Shown here: in pieces, positions 56,440-64,000 of the stretch
How the letters are laid out: each line of letters begins with the position of its first letter
Numbering within the stretch: position 1 is the stretch's first letter
Assembly: GCF_049933045.1 (NCBI RefSeq)
Contig: NZ_CP187926.1
Span: 1,550,001-1,614,000, forward strand
Source: Pseudocolwellia sp049933045
GTDB taxonomy: Bacteria; Pseudomonadota; Gammaproteobacteria; Enterobacterales; Alteromonadaceae
Direction of reading: 5' to 3'
Length of the DNA: 64,000 bases
Made by a program: the position numbers and the translations under genes
The notes under the pieces: generated by a model
Told to the model about the DNA's origin: nothing
Databases searched by the model: none
The model's input: only the letters and a program-made list of their open reading frames with translations

Positions 56440-57416
56440 TATGTATATTCACTAGCTCTAGTCCAAACACCATAACTATTTTGATCAACTTCAAACTTAG
56501 ACCAGTTTAAAAATTCAGACAATGTACAGTAACTCGTTAAACCTGTATTTATTCCAGCTGCAATGGTAAATCTAACAATATTAATTTCCTCAATTTTATT
56601 AACATGTCTGATTTCCCAATTGTTTCCTAATTTACCATTACTGTATGAAACTCCCATTTCAATAACTGTTGGATGTTCATTATCAATTTCTGCATGCCGC
56701 TTGGCATTTTCAAAAATATCAATCCAGCCTTCGTTTGTAATATCAATAAAAGAACCATGGTCATTAACTGATTTCATAAAGTCTTCAATGGTAATTTCAT
56801 TTTCACGATCACCAGGTGAAATTTTACTTACGGGATTAGCTTTAAAATAACTATGTGATGGATAACGACGCCAATGAAAAGGATAATTTAAGATAATTGC
56901 AGCGATGATGATAATGGCGCAATTCAATAATGTAGGTACTAATATATAACTAAAGCCTAATGAATGAATTGCATCACCACCTAAAATAGCTCCGAGTGCT
57001 GTAGCTCCACCTGGTGGATGTATACACCTAAAGTAAGACATTACAAAAATAGATAAAGACACTGAAAATGCAGCTGCTAGTACTAAGTTATTACCTAAAT
57101 ACTTCCAACATAAAACACCAATAAATGCGCTAAACATATGGCCTCCAATAACTTGCCATGGTTGAGAAAGCGCTCCATGTGGTACTGCAAACACTAATAC
57201 TGATGTTGCCGCTATCGATACAACAACGTAGGTATTATAAGAAACATGTTCTGCGATATTCATATAACTCAGAAATAATTGAGAGAAATATATTACGCAC
57301 AGTGTTGATAATAATGACGTTAACGCCGCTAAACTAATATCTTTTAATGGCGATTCTACAGAAGGCAAACCAATATAGAGCTTAAATTCATTAATAATAG
57401 CGTTAGTTTTTATCAC
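56439..57416 (-). CDS. HPP family membrane protein with C-terminal extension
   Basis: 325 residues from a GTG at 57416, which has AAGGA upstream; a TTG at 57452 is the frame start but lacks a ribosome site. The N-terminal half has five or so membrane helices with the HPP signature CIHPPGGATALGAILGG (about 133-150), known from a family whose members include nitrite transporters in chloroplasts and cyanobacteria. The C-terminal 130 residues (MKSVNDHGSFIDITNEGWIDIFENAKRHAE) form a soluble domain that I do not recognise. Substrate unknown. It is 36 bases upstream of the fumC-side repeat. Confidence 0.8.
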   Translation of the reverse strand: MIKTNAIINEFKLYIGLPSVESPLKDISLAALTSLLSTLCVIYFSQLFLSYMNIAEHVSYNTYVVVSIAATSVLVFAVPHGALSQPWQVIGGHMFSAFIGVLCWKYLGNNLVLAAAFSVSLSIFVMSYFRCIHPPGGATALGAILGGDAIHSLGFSYILVPTLLNCAIIIIAAIILNYPFHWRRYPSHSYFKANPVSKISPGDRENEITIEDFMKSVNDHGSFIDITNEGWIDIFENAKRHAEIDNEHPTVIEMGVSYSNGKLGNNWEIRHVNKIEEINIVRFTIAAGINTGLTSYCTLSEFLNWSKFEVDQNSYGVWTRASEYT

Positions 57417-57815
57417 GTTAATCTTAATTCCTTTAAACGAGTGAATACGCAATGTTGCGAGTTTTATAAATATTTGTAATAAAAATTTGAGTTAAGCACC
57501 CTGCCTTAAATTTCAATGTGATTGTTTTTTGACCGCTCATATATCTAGTAATAATAAGCACAAATATAATTATCAACGTAAGTTTTACATGATGGAAATA
57601 GATAGTTGATTCACTCGTTAAACATTGCATGAATGCCAATAAAATCGGCATTAGATAGTGTTATAAATTACTTTTTAACATAAACCAAATTCTTTGCACC
57701 ACATGAGACAGTTAAGCACAACTTTAGTGCGACAATATTAACCTAGGCTATATATCTATGTATAATGAATAATATAGAGGTTTAATATTGAATATTTTGA
57801 TGTAAATAGGGTTTT
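57417..57815. other. Divergent intergenic region of the HPP and LysR genes
   Basis: About 400 bases carrying promoters for two divergent genes. Nothing else is recognised. LysR regulators often act on the divergent neighbour, so the HPP gene could be a target. Confidence 0.45.
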
Positions 57816-58655
57816 ATGGATTATCTAGCGGCTAAAACATTCTTATCTATTTGTGATGCGGGCACATTTGGTGCAGCCGCAATTGATTTAAACGTTACAC
57901 AAACAACAATAACAGCACGTATAAAGACCTTAGAAAATAACCTTAAATGTTCTCTATTTATTCGTAATAAAAGTGGAGCTAAATTAACTAAAGATGGTGA
58001 ACATTTTAAATCGTATGCAACTCAAATAGTTCAAACTTGGCATGCAGCACAAAGAGATCTCCCCTTACCTACGGCTTCTAATGACAGCCTAGGTATTGGT
58101 GTTGATTTAACTTTATGGAATCCTATTGCTGCCAAACTTCTTGTTCAAATTACTGAATCAAACCCAAATCTTGCTATTAATTTAGAGGTTGCTGACAGTA
58201 AGCAACTCAATGAAAAAGTTAAAACTGGGAGTTTAGATATCGCTTTAGTACACCAACCTGAATACAGTTCGCGTATTATTGTTGAACATTTATTAGATGA
58301 AAAACTTGTTCGTGTACAATCTAAAGTTAACCCTCAACCTTACATGTATATTGATTGGGGAGATAAATATAGAAACCTTCATGATGCAGCTTTACCTGAT
58401 TTAGTGCGCAGTAAACTGTCGGTAAGTTTAGGACCCGTAGCACTGCAAGTTATGCTGAAGTCTGGAGGTAGTGGCTATTTTAGAACACGAGTTATTAACC
58501 GTTATTTAGAGCAAGGCTTAATTGAACTTACACCTAACTCTCCTCAATTTTCTTATCCTGTTTATCTTATTTGTTACGCTGAAAAAGATATAAATATAAA
58601 CAACTTAAAGCACCAAATAGAGCAAGTTTTTAATGAGAGTGATGATTGGTTTTAG
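57816..58655 (+). CDS. LysR-family transcription regulator
   Basis: 279 residues. The N-terminal winged helix-turn-helix (YLAAKTFLSICDAGTFGAAAIDLNVTQTTITARIKTLENNLKCSLFIR, 3-51) is typical, as is the periplasmic-binding-like effector domain (about 90-275, LGIGVDLTLWNPIAAKLLVQITESNPNLAINLEVADSKQLNEKVKTGSLDIALVH). A short AGGG precedes the ATG. It is divergent from the HPP protein gene. The inducer is unknown. Confidence 0.92.
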   Translation: MDYLAAKTFLSICDAGTFGAAAIDLNVTQTTITARIKTLENNLKCSLFIRNKSGAKLTKDGEHFKSYATQIVQTWHAAQRDLPLPTASNDSLGIGVDLTLWNPIAAKLLVQITESNPNLAINLEVADSKQLNEKVKTGSLDIALVHQPEYSSRIIVEHLLDEKLVRVQSKVNPQPYMYIDWGDKYRNLHDAALPDLVRSKLSVSLGPVALQVMLKSGGSGYFRTRVINRYLEQGLIELTPNSPQFSYPVYLICYAEKDININNLKHQIEQVFNESDDWF

Positions 58656-59066
58656 ATTATATTAATCATTTCTAATATAGATGAGTGAATATAGATGAAT
58701 GAAAATAGATGTATATGCGCCCTATCTCTTTTAGTATTGGAAATAGCGACTGAAAAACGCCTTAATTATTTTGTGTTGATGCCACGACTATCTTTAAAAA
58801 CTACCCACTAAAGCTGTGTCTTATACCCTTTAATATCGAGCGATTTACTTACAATTTTGAAGATGTACATGATCTTAAACGCTTATTTAAACCATAAGAT
58901 AGACACGGTTTAAGTATTTGAAATAGGCACATGCCTTTCTTTATAAACCATTAATATATGTCGATTCATGCTATGGGTCTTTAAAAACAACAAACTGCAT
59001 TGTTGTTTCAACTTAAACGTAAGAATAAATACCACCAAGCATGGATGGTTGCAGATGACTCTGCTG
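58656..59066. other. Intergenic region between convergent LysR and AraC genes
   Basis: About 410 bases without a gene. It contains a 34-base repeat at 58717-58750 similar to one at 61001-61035. Some short frames seen are not supported by ribosome sites. Confidence 0.5.
58717..58750 (+). repeat. Dispersed CGCCCTATC...TTTAGTATTGG repeat, copy 1
   Basis: CGCCCTATC, three or so variable bases, then TTTAGTATTGGA and ATAG match 61001-61035 at most positions. Both copies are in intergenic DNA, in the same orientation. Confidence 0.6.
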
Positions 59067-59927
59067 TTAACCTTCCTTTTTATTAGCCCTAAATTGTTTC
59101 GGTGTCATGCCAACATATTTATTGAAAGTTTTAGTAAATGCGCGCTCTGATTCATATCCTACAGACAATGCAATATCGTCAATAAACATCGACGTACTCG
59201 TGATCATCTCTTTTGATTTTTGAATACGTAAATTAGACAAATAAGTAAATACTGTTTGACCAACAAGCGATGTAAAACGTTTGGAAAATGCCGCTCTCGA
59301 CATGCCTATATTTGAAGCTAAGGTTTCTATAGTCCATGGTTTATCTAGTGAACTATGTATTAACTCTAAAGCTTTAGTAATACGTTTGTCACGCAATGCA
59401 TGAAAAAAAGAATGCTCTTCTTGTCGTCCGAAATTGATACGTATTAACTCAACAAGTACAACCTCAGTTAACTTATTAACGATTATTTCATTGCCTGGGC
59501 TTTGCGACATGTACTCAGCACTTAATTGATTAAATGTACTTTTAAGCCAAGTATGTTTATCAAGTTCTTCTTCGCGCACTATCGTAACTTGTTCAAAAAT
59601 ATTGCTAAGAGGGCTTAGTTCATCATGCTGAAATGAACAATCTCCGCACAGTAGTAAGGTTGAGTTATCACGTACAGGCATATTACCCATAGGCGGTTCA
59701 CTAGAAAGTGAATGATCAATTCCAGGACCAAGAAAGATTAAATCTCCCGTTCCTAACTGCTCTACTCTGTCTCCAATAGTTACCCAGCAAGCACCTCGTT
59801 TAATTAAATGAAAACATGCGGTGGTTTTATTGGCGAACTCTTTTGTCCATGGTGATTCTATTTGGCTACAAAAGTATACGCTGCCGCTAACCCTTAATGA
59901 GGTAAGAATATCGCTGAGTATTCCCAC
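59067..59927 (-). CDS. AraC-family regulator, RclR-like
   Basis: 286 residues from a GTG at 59927. The N-terminal cupin domain (about 10-110; CFHLIKRGACWVTIGDRVEQLGTGDLIFLGPGIDHSL) and C-terminal AraC double helix-turn-helix (about 185-283, IETLASNIGMSRAAFSKRFTSLVGQTVFTYLSNLRIQKSKEMI) are the RclR layout. RclR senses hypochlorous acid through a disulfide between Cys21 and Cys89; here Cys20 and Cys94 are well placed to do the same, with Cys97 close by. It is divergent from a glutaredoxin and an RclC-like gene, which it probably controls. Confidence 0.87.
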   Translation of the reverse strand: MGILSDILTSLRVSGSVYFCSQIESPWTKEFANKTTACFHLIKRGACWVTIGDRVEQLGTGDLIFLGPGIDHSLSSEPPMGNMPVRDNSTLLLCGDCSFQHDELSPLSNIFEQVTIVREEELDKHTWLKSTFNQLSAEYMSQSPGNEIIVNKLTEVVLVELIRINFGRQEEHSFFHALRDKRITKALELIHSSLDKPWTIETLASNIGMSRAAFSKRFTSLVGQTVFTYLSNLRIQKSKEMITSTSMFIDDIALSVGYESERAFTKTFNKYVGMTPKQFRANKKEG

Positions 59928-60081
59928 TGACTTCTCTCTTATTACATTGATGAAATATTAATATTAGACGATTGGTGTACAAACTAAAGACTTTCGCACG
60001 TTGTTGAGCTTTTAATGTCCGTCATAATAACCTCATCAAAACGAGAAAGCAAAACAACAGCAACAACTACAGAGGCTCCTA

Positions 60082-60342
60082 ATGAGTAAAATAGAAATTT
60101 ATAGCAAAGGCTACTGCCCATATTGTAAACAAGCAAAAGCGACTTTAGATAGCTTAGGTCTTCAATATGAAGAATATGAAGTGACTGACAGCAAAGCACT
60201 TCAATTAGAAATGCGTGAACGAAGCCAAAGAACAACAGTTCCACAAATTTTTATTGATAACCAACACATTGGTGGCGGTGATGATTTTCATAAAGCGCTA
60301 AGAAACGGCGAGCTAGCAAAATTTATTGAAACAACAACATAA
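60082..60342 (+). CDS. grxC: Glutaredoxin 3
   Basis: 86 residues with the CPYC active site (C12, C15) in KGYCPYCKQAKATL and a TVPQIFIDNQHIGGGDD loop that binds glutathione. It reduces protein disulfides and mixed glutathione disulfides with glutathione. AGAGG lies upstream of the ATG. It is 43 bases ahead of the RclC-like gene on the same strand and divergent from the RclR-like regulator, so it may be an induced extra copy serving stress by reactive chlorine. Confidence 0.94.
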   Translation: MSKIEIYSKGYCPYCKQAKATLDSLGLQYEEYEVTDSKALQLEMRERSQRTTVPQIFIDNQHIGGGDDFHKALRNGELAKFIETTT

Positions 60343-60385
60343 TTATTAAAAATAATACTTAAATATATTTAAAAAGGAATAGATC

Positions 60386-60865
60386 ATGAACACAACTATA
60401 CAAAACACAACACAAGAACGCGCAGCACTTATTACAACAATTGGTGAAAATGCAATCCGCTTTTCTATCGCTTTAGTACTTATTTGGATTGGTGCTATGA
60501 AATTTAGCGCTTACGAAGCAGGTGCTATTGAAGGTCTTATTGCATCAAGCCCTCTTACATCATTGTTATATAGTGTATTTAGTTTACAAGGTGCGTCTAA
60601 TTTTATCGGTACTGTTGAAATTATTACGGCAATTGCTCTTATATTAACGCCTTTGAATCGTATTGTAGGCATATTAGGTAGCTTAGGCGCTATTGCTACA
60701 TTCGCCGTAACTTCAAGCTTATTGTTAACAGCTCCAGTTTGGGAAGCATCATTGGGTGGGTTTCCAGCGTTAAATGTTGTACCAGGTCAGTTTTTAGTTA
60801 AAGATTTAGTTTTATTAGCGGCATCTATCTGGTTATTAGGTAAAGCATTAAGTGTGAAAAAGTAA
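60386..60865 (+). CDS. rclC: DUF417 membrane protein, RclC/YkgB-like
   Basis: 159 residues with four membrane helices. DUF417 signatures include RFSIALVLIWIGAMKFSAYEAGAIEGLIASSPL and PVWEASLGGFPALNVVPGQFLVKDLVLLAASIWLLG. In E. coli RclC, with RclA and RclB, protects against reactive chlorine species under RclR control. No rclA or rclB is here; glutaredoxin takes that place. AAGGAA precedes the ATG, and a strong terminator follows. Confidence 0.82.
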   Translation: MNTTIQNTTQERAALITTIGENAIRFSIALVLIWIGAMKFSAYEAGAIEGLIASSPLTSLLYSVFSLQGASNFIGTVEIITAIALILTPLNRIVGILGSLGAIATFAVTSSLLLTAPVWEASLGGFPALNVVPGQFLVKDLVLLAASIWLLGKALSVKK

Positions 60866-60903
60866 GTTAGTGTTTAGTCACAAAAGACTTAACGTTATTA
60901 GAC

Positions 60904-60932
60904 AGCCAGCTACCTTTGTAGCTGGCTTTTTT
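60904..60932 (+). terminator. Intrinsic terminator after rclC
   Basis: Stem AGCCAGCTAC / GTAGCTGGCT (60904-60913, 60918-60927), loop CTTT, then six T. It closes the grxC-rclC unit. Confidence 0.92.
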
Positions 60933-61000
60933 ATGTTGTTCAACCCTTGCATATTTATACTTTACTGTTCTTACACCTAACGTACTAATCTAGTCATATC

Positions 61001-61035
61001 ACCGCCCTATCAACTTTAGTATTGGACATAGTAAC
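61001..61035 (+). repeat. Dispersed CGCCCTATC...TTTAGTATTGG repeat, copy 2
   Basis: Second copy of the 58717 repeat, about 70 bases ahead of the recombinase gene. Confidence 0.6.
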
Positions 61036-61103
61036 TATAAAAAATTACACTTAGCTCTATTCAGTTAAGCTCATTAGCTCCCATCAAAGATAAAAGATTT
61101 AAA

Positions 61104-62354
61104 ATGTCATTAACTAAACCCGTACCTTTATACCCTGCTTATATCGATCTGCTTGAATTTGATTTCGAAGATTACCCTGAACTTGATAGTTTATTTAAAT
61201 CAGAAGATAAATGGTGGCTTGAGCATTTTAAATGGGGACAAGCTTTTCTTGAATATACAGGTCGAAACAAATCAATTCATACCTACGACCGCTTTAGAAA
61301 TGAGATAGAGCGCTTCTTATTGTGGTCTTTCATTGTAAAGAAAACACCGATAGATCAACTCCGTAAAAATGACATTCTTGAATATGCTGACTTTTGCTGG
61401 TTACCCCCTGTTAGCTGGATTGGTACATCAAACCAAGAACGTTTCAAGTTATCGAATGGCTATTCAACAGCAAATAAGTTTTGGGCACCCTATAAAATTC
61501 AAATACCTAAAAGCCTTAAAAACATACAAGATGTTGCCGACATTGATAAGAAAAAATATCGTCCGTCTCAGCAAACGTTAACTTCATCATTCACCGCTTT
61601 AATTGTATTTTATAGTTATTTAATGGGTGAAGAGTATTGTTTAGGTAACCCTGCACAAATTGCTAAAAAAGATTGTCGTCATTTTATAACTGATGCACAG
61701 GTAAAAGAAGTAAAGCGCTTGAGTACTCCTCAGTGGGAATATGTTTTAGAAACAGCTATGACTATGGCAAATGAAGATGAAACATTTGAACGTAGTCTGT
61801 TTGTAATAGCTTCTCTAAAAACACTATTTTTACGTATATCTGAATTATCTGAGCGCCCTGCTTGGTCACCAATTATGGGACATTTTTGGCAAGATGAAGA
61901 TGATAATTGGTGGTTAAAAGTTTTTGGTAAAGGCCGTAAATTACGAGACACCACAGTACCTGAAGACTATATTCCATTTCTAAAACGCTACAGAGCTTCA
62001 AGAGGCTTATCGAGTTTACCTACAAGCAACGAAAATACTGTATTAGTTGAGAAAATTCGTGGCCAAGGAGGCATGACATCACGACATTTAAGACGCTTAG
62101 TACAAACGGTTTTTGATAAAGCTTATCTAAATATGAAACAAGATGTTGGCGAAGACAAAGCACTAAAACTAAAAGAAGCTTCAACACATTGGCTTAGACA
62201 TACAGGTGCAAGTATGGAAATTGAGCGAGGTCGCCCTCTTAAAGATGTTTCTGAAGACTTAGGGCATGCAAGTATGGCAACTACCGATACTGTATACGTG
62301 CATAGTGAAAGTAAATTACGCGCTAAAAGTGGTAAAGAACGTAAGGTTAATTAA
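61104..62354 (+). CDS. Tyrosine-type site-specific recombinase
   Basis: 416 residues. An N-terminal SAM-like DNA-binding domain (about 35-130) is followed by the catalytic domain. The active-site residues are in LRISEL (Arg I), HWLRHTGAS (His and Arg II), LGHASMATTDTVYVH (His and nucleophile Tyr). The length is greater than XerC/D (about 300) through an N-terminal extension and insertions. The site it acts on is not evident here; no tRNA or attachment repeat is seen in the flanks. It might be a lone chromosomal recombinase or a relic of an integrated element. Confidence 0.9.
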   Translation: MSLTKPVPLYPAYIDLLEFDFEDYPELDSLFKSEDKWWLEHFKWGQAFLEYTGRNKSIHTYDRFRNEIERFLLWSFIVKKTPIDQLRKNDILEYADFCWLPPVSWIGTSNQERFKLSNGYSTANKFWAPYKIQIPKSLKNIQDVADIDKKKYRPSQQTLTSSFTALIVFYSYLMGEEYCLGNPAQIAKKDCRHFITDAQVKEVKRLSTPQWEYVLETAMTMANEDETFERSLFVIASLKTLFLRISELSERPAWSPIMGHFWQDEDDNWWLKVFGKGRKLRDTTVPEDYIPFLKRYRASRGLSSLPTSNENTVLVEKIRGQGGMTSRHLRRLVQTVFDKAYLNMKQDVGEDKALKLKEASTHWLRHTGASMEIERGRPLKDVSEDLGHASMATTDTVYVHSESKLRAKSGKERKVN

Positions 62355-62361
62355 AAATAAG

Positions 62362-62391
62362 TTGGCTAGACAAGAGTTAGCCAAGTTTTTT
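62362..62391. terminator. Intrinsic terminator between convergent genes
   Basis: Stem TTGGCTA / TAGCCAA (62362-62368, 62378-62384) with a 9-base loop, followed by G and six T. It ends the recombinase transcript and could also work weakly for the gene on the other strand. Confidence 0.75.
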
Positions 62392-62403
62392 ATTATCTGC
62401 TAA

Positions 62404-62802
62404 TCAAATGTCTTTAGCGAAATAAGCCATAATTTCTTCAGTCGTCATTTCTTTCGTTTCGTTTGAAAAACAATAGTAGCTTGGTCGCATATCACTAAAA
62501 TATTGCATATCCATTTTTAACCCTGATAGGTTTGGAAATAACCCAACAGGCATATTATATTCACCCGTAGCTTTAAACTTATAAAATAGATGAGTTCCAC
62601 AATCAACACAAAAACCTCGTGATGCCCAAGATGATGATTCATACATTCTAACTTTATCATCACCACTTATTTTTACCTTAGTACCACATTTAACCACAAA
62701 AAAAGGAGCACCTCCCCAAGGACACACTGTGAATTTTGGGTCTATCTCTTCAACTTCTATATTTACAGCACCACAAAGACAACTTGTTTTAGCATTCGAC
62801 AT
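62404..62802 (-). CDS. GFA-domain (glutathione-dependent formaldehyde-activating-like) protein
   Basis: 132 residues with the Zn-binding GFA fold: CLCGAV at the N-terminus and CVDCGTHLF in the middle, both cysteine pairs. The usual central CHC..C motif is replaced by VCPWGGAPFFVVK, so one zinc site is altered. Family members are widely annotated as formaldehyde-activating but most are of unknown function. AAGGAA precedes the ATG. Single gene. Confidence 0.88.
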   Translation of the reverse strand: MSNAKTSCLCGAVNIEVEEIDPKFTVCPWGGAPFFVVKCGTKVKISGDDKVRMYESSSWASRGFCVDCGTHLFYKFKATGEYNMPVGLFPNLSGLKMDMQYFSDMRPSYYCFSNETKEMTTEEIMAYFAKDI

Positions 62803-62961
62803 TGTATTCCTTCTTAATTGTTGAGTTAACCATTATTCATGTTAGCTAGAATATAAATAACCTCAAATCGGATTAAATAGAAAGCACACATCAAAGAAAC
62901 ATTTAAACGACTTTATTATTTTAAATCAAGATTATAAAATATTGGTGATCTGGTATCTTAT

Positions 62962-63524
62962 CTATTTTTTACGTAAAGAAGGGGTTTTTTCACCTAATTC
63001 AGATGAGGAGATCAATATAGCCAAACGCCTTAATTGAGTTTCTTGTTTTTTTGCGCTCATTACCCACCAAATAGAGTCTCTTTTATATGATGGAGCTAAA
63101 CAGGTAAAGTAATCCCATGCTGCTTGATTAGCCTTAATTTGAACTTCGTATTTACTTGCGAGAGGAATATTCCTATCTTCAGATGAATAACCTTGTTTAT
63201 CTGATCTATTGTTAAACACATGCATTCCTGCAGGTTTCATCTTTCCAAGTGGAATGAGTGCCTGCACTTTATTTACGTTTACAGCACTCCAAACGCTTTT
63301 AATTTTACGAGGAGTAAAACGGATTTTATAACTTTGTTCGTCAACAGTTTTTCGTATACCGTCAATCCATCCATAACAAAGAGCAACATCTACAGAGTCA
63401 GACCAAGTTATCGTTCACGACCTGTATGCTTTTTGAAATAACCCACCCAAAGTTCAGTGGCTTCAGCGTTATTTTCTAACCAATGTTCAAACTCTTCTTG
63501 TTTGTTAAAAAATTTAATATTCAT
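62962..63524 (-). pseudogene. YdeI/OmdA-like protein with frameshift
   Basis: The ATG at 63524 overlaps the stop of the GNAT gene (ATGA). The first frame gives MNIKFFNKQEEFEHWLENN, continues to FKKHTGRER and hits a stop. The expected continuation TITWSDSVDVALCYGWIDGIRKTVDEQSYKIRFTPRKIKSVWSAVNVNKV lies in another frame and runs on to 62962. Adding one A in the GAA run (GAAACG instead of GAACG) would restore R-E-T-I-T-W. Family members (YdeI, bacteriocin protection) are about 190 residues. The indel could be a sequencing error. Confidence 0.82.
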
Positions 63525-64000
63525 ATTTTTATAATTTTTGGTCTTATAAAGTAACCGAGCATACTGCCAAACAGATCTTTGTACATAGCTTCTATTTCTG
63601 TTTTTTGGATCGTTTCGCCTAAAATTAACATCTCAAGTTCTTCACCAGGCTCTTTAACGATAAAGCCAGATGAATTGAATCCATTTTTCTCATAAAAAAC
63701 TTTACGTTTAACTCTTTGTTTATAGTTTTGTTCTTGTTTATCAAGCTTTTCTATATTCAGTACAATTCTTCTATCTGAAAAGATGATTTTGAGTAAATCC
63801 ATTACCTTACTTCCATACCCTCCAGAACGATAAAACTCTGATATAGCTAAGAAGTGGATCAAAACAATATCTTTATACTCTGTGGTATAAATAAGTCCTA
63901 CCCAAATATCACCCGCATAAATAACATTAAATCCATCTTGACCATTTCTGAGTTTAAATTTAAGTAACCACGTAGGAATATTTCTAGCTGTGGTAAATGC
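63521..64000 (-). CDS. GNAT-like acetyltransferase, 5' truncated by the window
   Basis: 160 codons are visible and the frame is open at the window edge, so the start is beyond it. The stretch IHFLAISEFYRSGGYGSKVMDLL has the acetyl-CoA loop (SGGYGS, the RxxGxG/A pattern) of the GNAT fold, and YEKNGF fits the later motif of the same family. The substrate is not evident. It ends with ATGA overlap to the YdeI-like gene, so both were co-transcribed. Confidence 0.75.
   Translation of the reverse strand, partial: AFTTARNIPTWLLKFKLRNGQDGFNVIYAGDIWVGLIYTTEYKDIVLIHFLAISEFYRSGGYGSKVMDLLKIIFSDRRIVLNIEKLDKQEQNYKQRVKRKVFYEKNGFNSSGFIVKEPGEELEMLILGETIQKTEIEAMYKDLFGSMLGYFIRPKIIKI

Noticed and set aside
63220..63441. 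Plus-strand frame over the YdeI-like gene
   Set aside because: The minus strand has clear family sequence in two frames; the plus frame reads as antisense.
1..64000. CRISPR array, rRNA or tRNA genes
   Set aside because: No regularly spaced direct repeats and no cloverleaf or rRNA-like sequence were seen by eye; a covariance-model search would be needed to be certain.

Overview
The window looks like chromosome from a low-GC marine gammaproteobacterium, probably Alteromonadales near Colwellia or Thalassotalea. This rests on the AT-rich sequence, protein flavour, and short dispersed ATACCAA...TTGGTAT palindromes. No rRNA or tRNA gene was seen to fix the taxon, so the placement is an inference.

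Layout. (1) 1-5718: a plus-strand, tightly overlapping four-gene cassette: metallo-beta-lactamase-fold hydrolase (cut by the window edge), trypsin-like protease, small middle protein, and SMC/Rad50-like ATPase with a CxxC zinc hook. It resembles a Lamassu Hydrolase-Protease (ABC three-component) anti-phage system. About 1.4 kb of apparently non-coding DNA with one perfect 17-bp hairpin follows. (2) 7090-37978: two 562-bp IS200-type elements, differing by one synonymous base and in the same orientation, bracket about 30 kb. (3) 7.9-52.3 kb, mostly minus strand: a large metabolic and stress island. It has phosphoketolase (xfp) translationally coupled to a complete N-type ATPase operon (atpDCQRBEFAG), a broken copper-type P-ATPase, aconitase, HflK/HflC, a broken DUF302 gene, pyruvate oxidase, two PRC-barrel proteins, quinol NO reductase, an FNR-like regulator, acetate kinase, EF-hand and other small proteins, two Crp-like regulators (one broken in a G10 tract), a REC-PAS-GGDEF diguanylate cyclase and a 2874-residue cyclic beta-1,2-glucan synthase. 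(4) 52.6-64 kb: ordinary accessory genes: lipoprotein cytochrome c, NhaA, fumarase C, HPP protein, LysR regulator, an RclR-like AraC regulator divergent from grxC-rclC, a tyrosine recombinase, a GFA-domain protein, and a GNAT / frameshifted YdeI-like pair.

How the island may work. Phosphoketolase plus acetate kinase gives ATP from sugar phosphates through acetyl phosphate. PoxB passes pyruvate electrons to quinone, and the quinol NO reductase can consume them. The N-ATPase can pump ions at the expense of ATP. This fits survival under low oxygen, NO or energy limitation.

The most interesting observation is a shared motif, GTKNNNTANCGNACAGA. It is a Crp-type inverted repeat with GT and AC arms separated as in CRP sites, and it occurs at nine intergenic places in the island, upstream of poxB, norB, both PRC genes, the DUF302, SHOCT, DUF2934 and 61-residue protein genes, and the intact crp-like gene. 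In seven of the nine a -10-like hexamer lies 31-32 bp from the palindrome centre, as at class II Crp/Fnr promoters. I infer a local regulon run by the two Crp-like proteins ending in a CCECY motif.

Four genes are interrupted (P-ATPase, crp-like gene, YdeI-like gene, DUF302 gene). The three frameshifts are explainable by one-base changes in homopolymers, so sequencing error, slippage or phase variation must be told apart.
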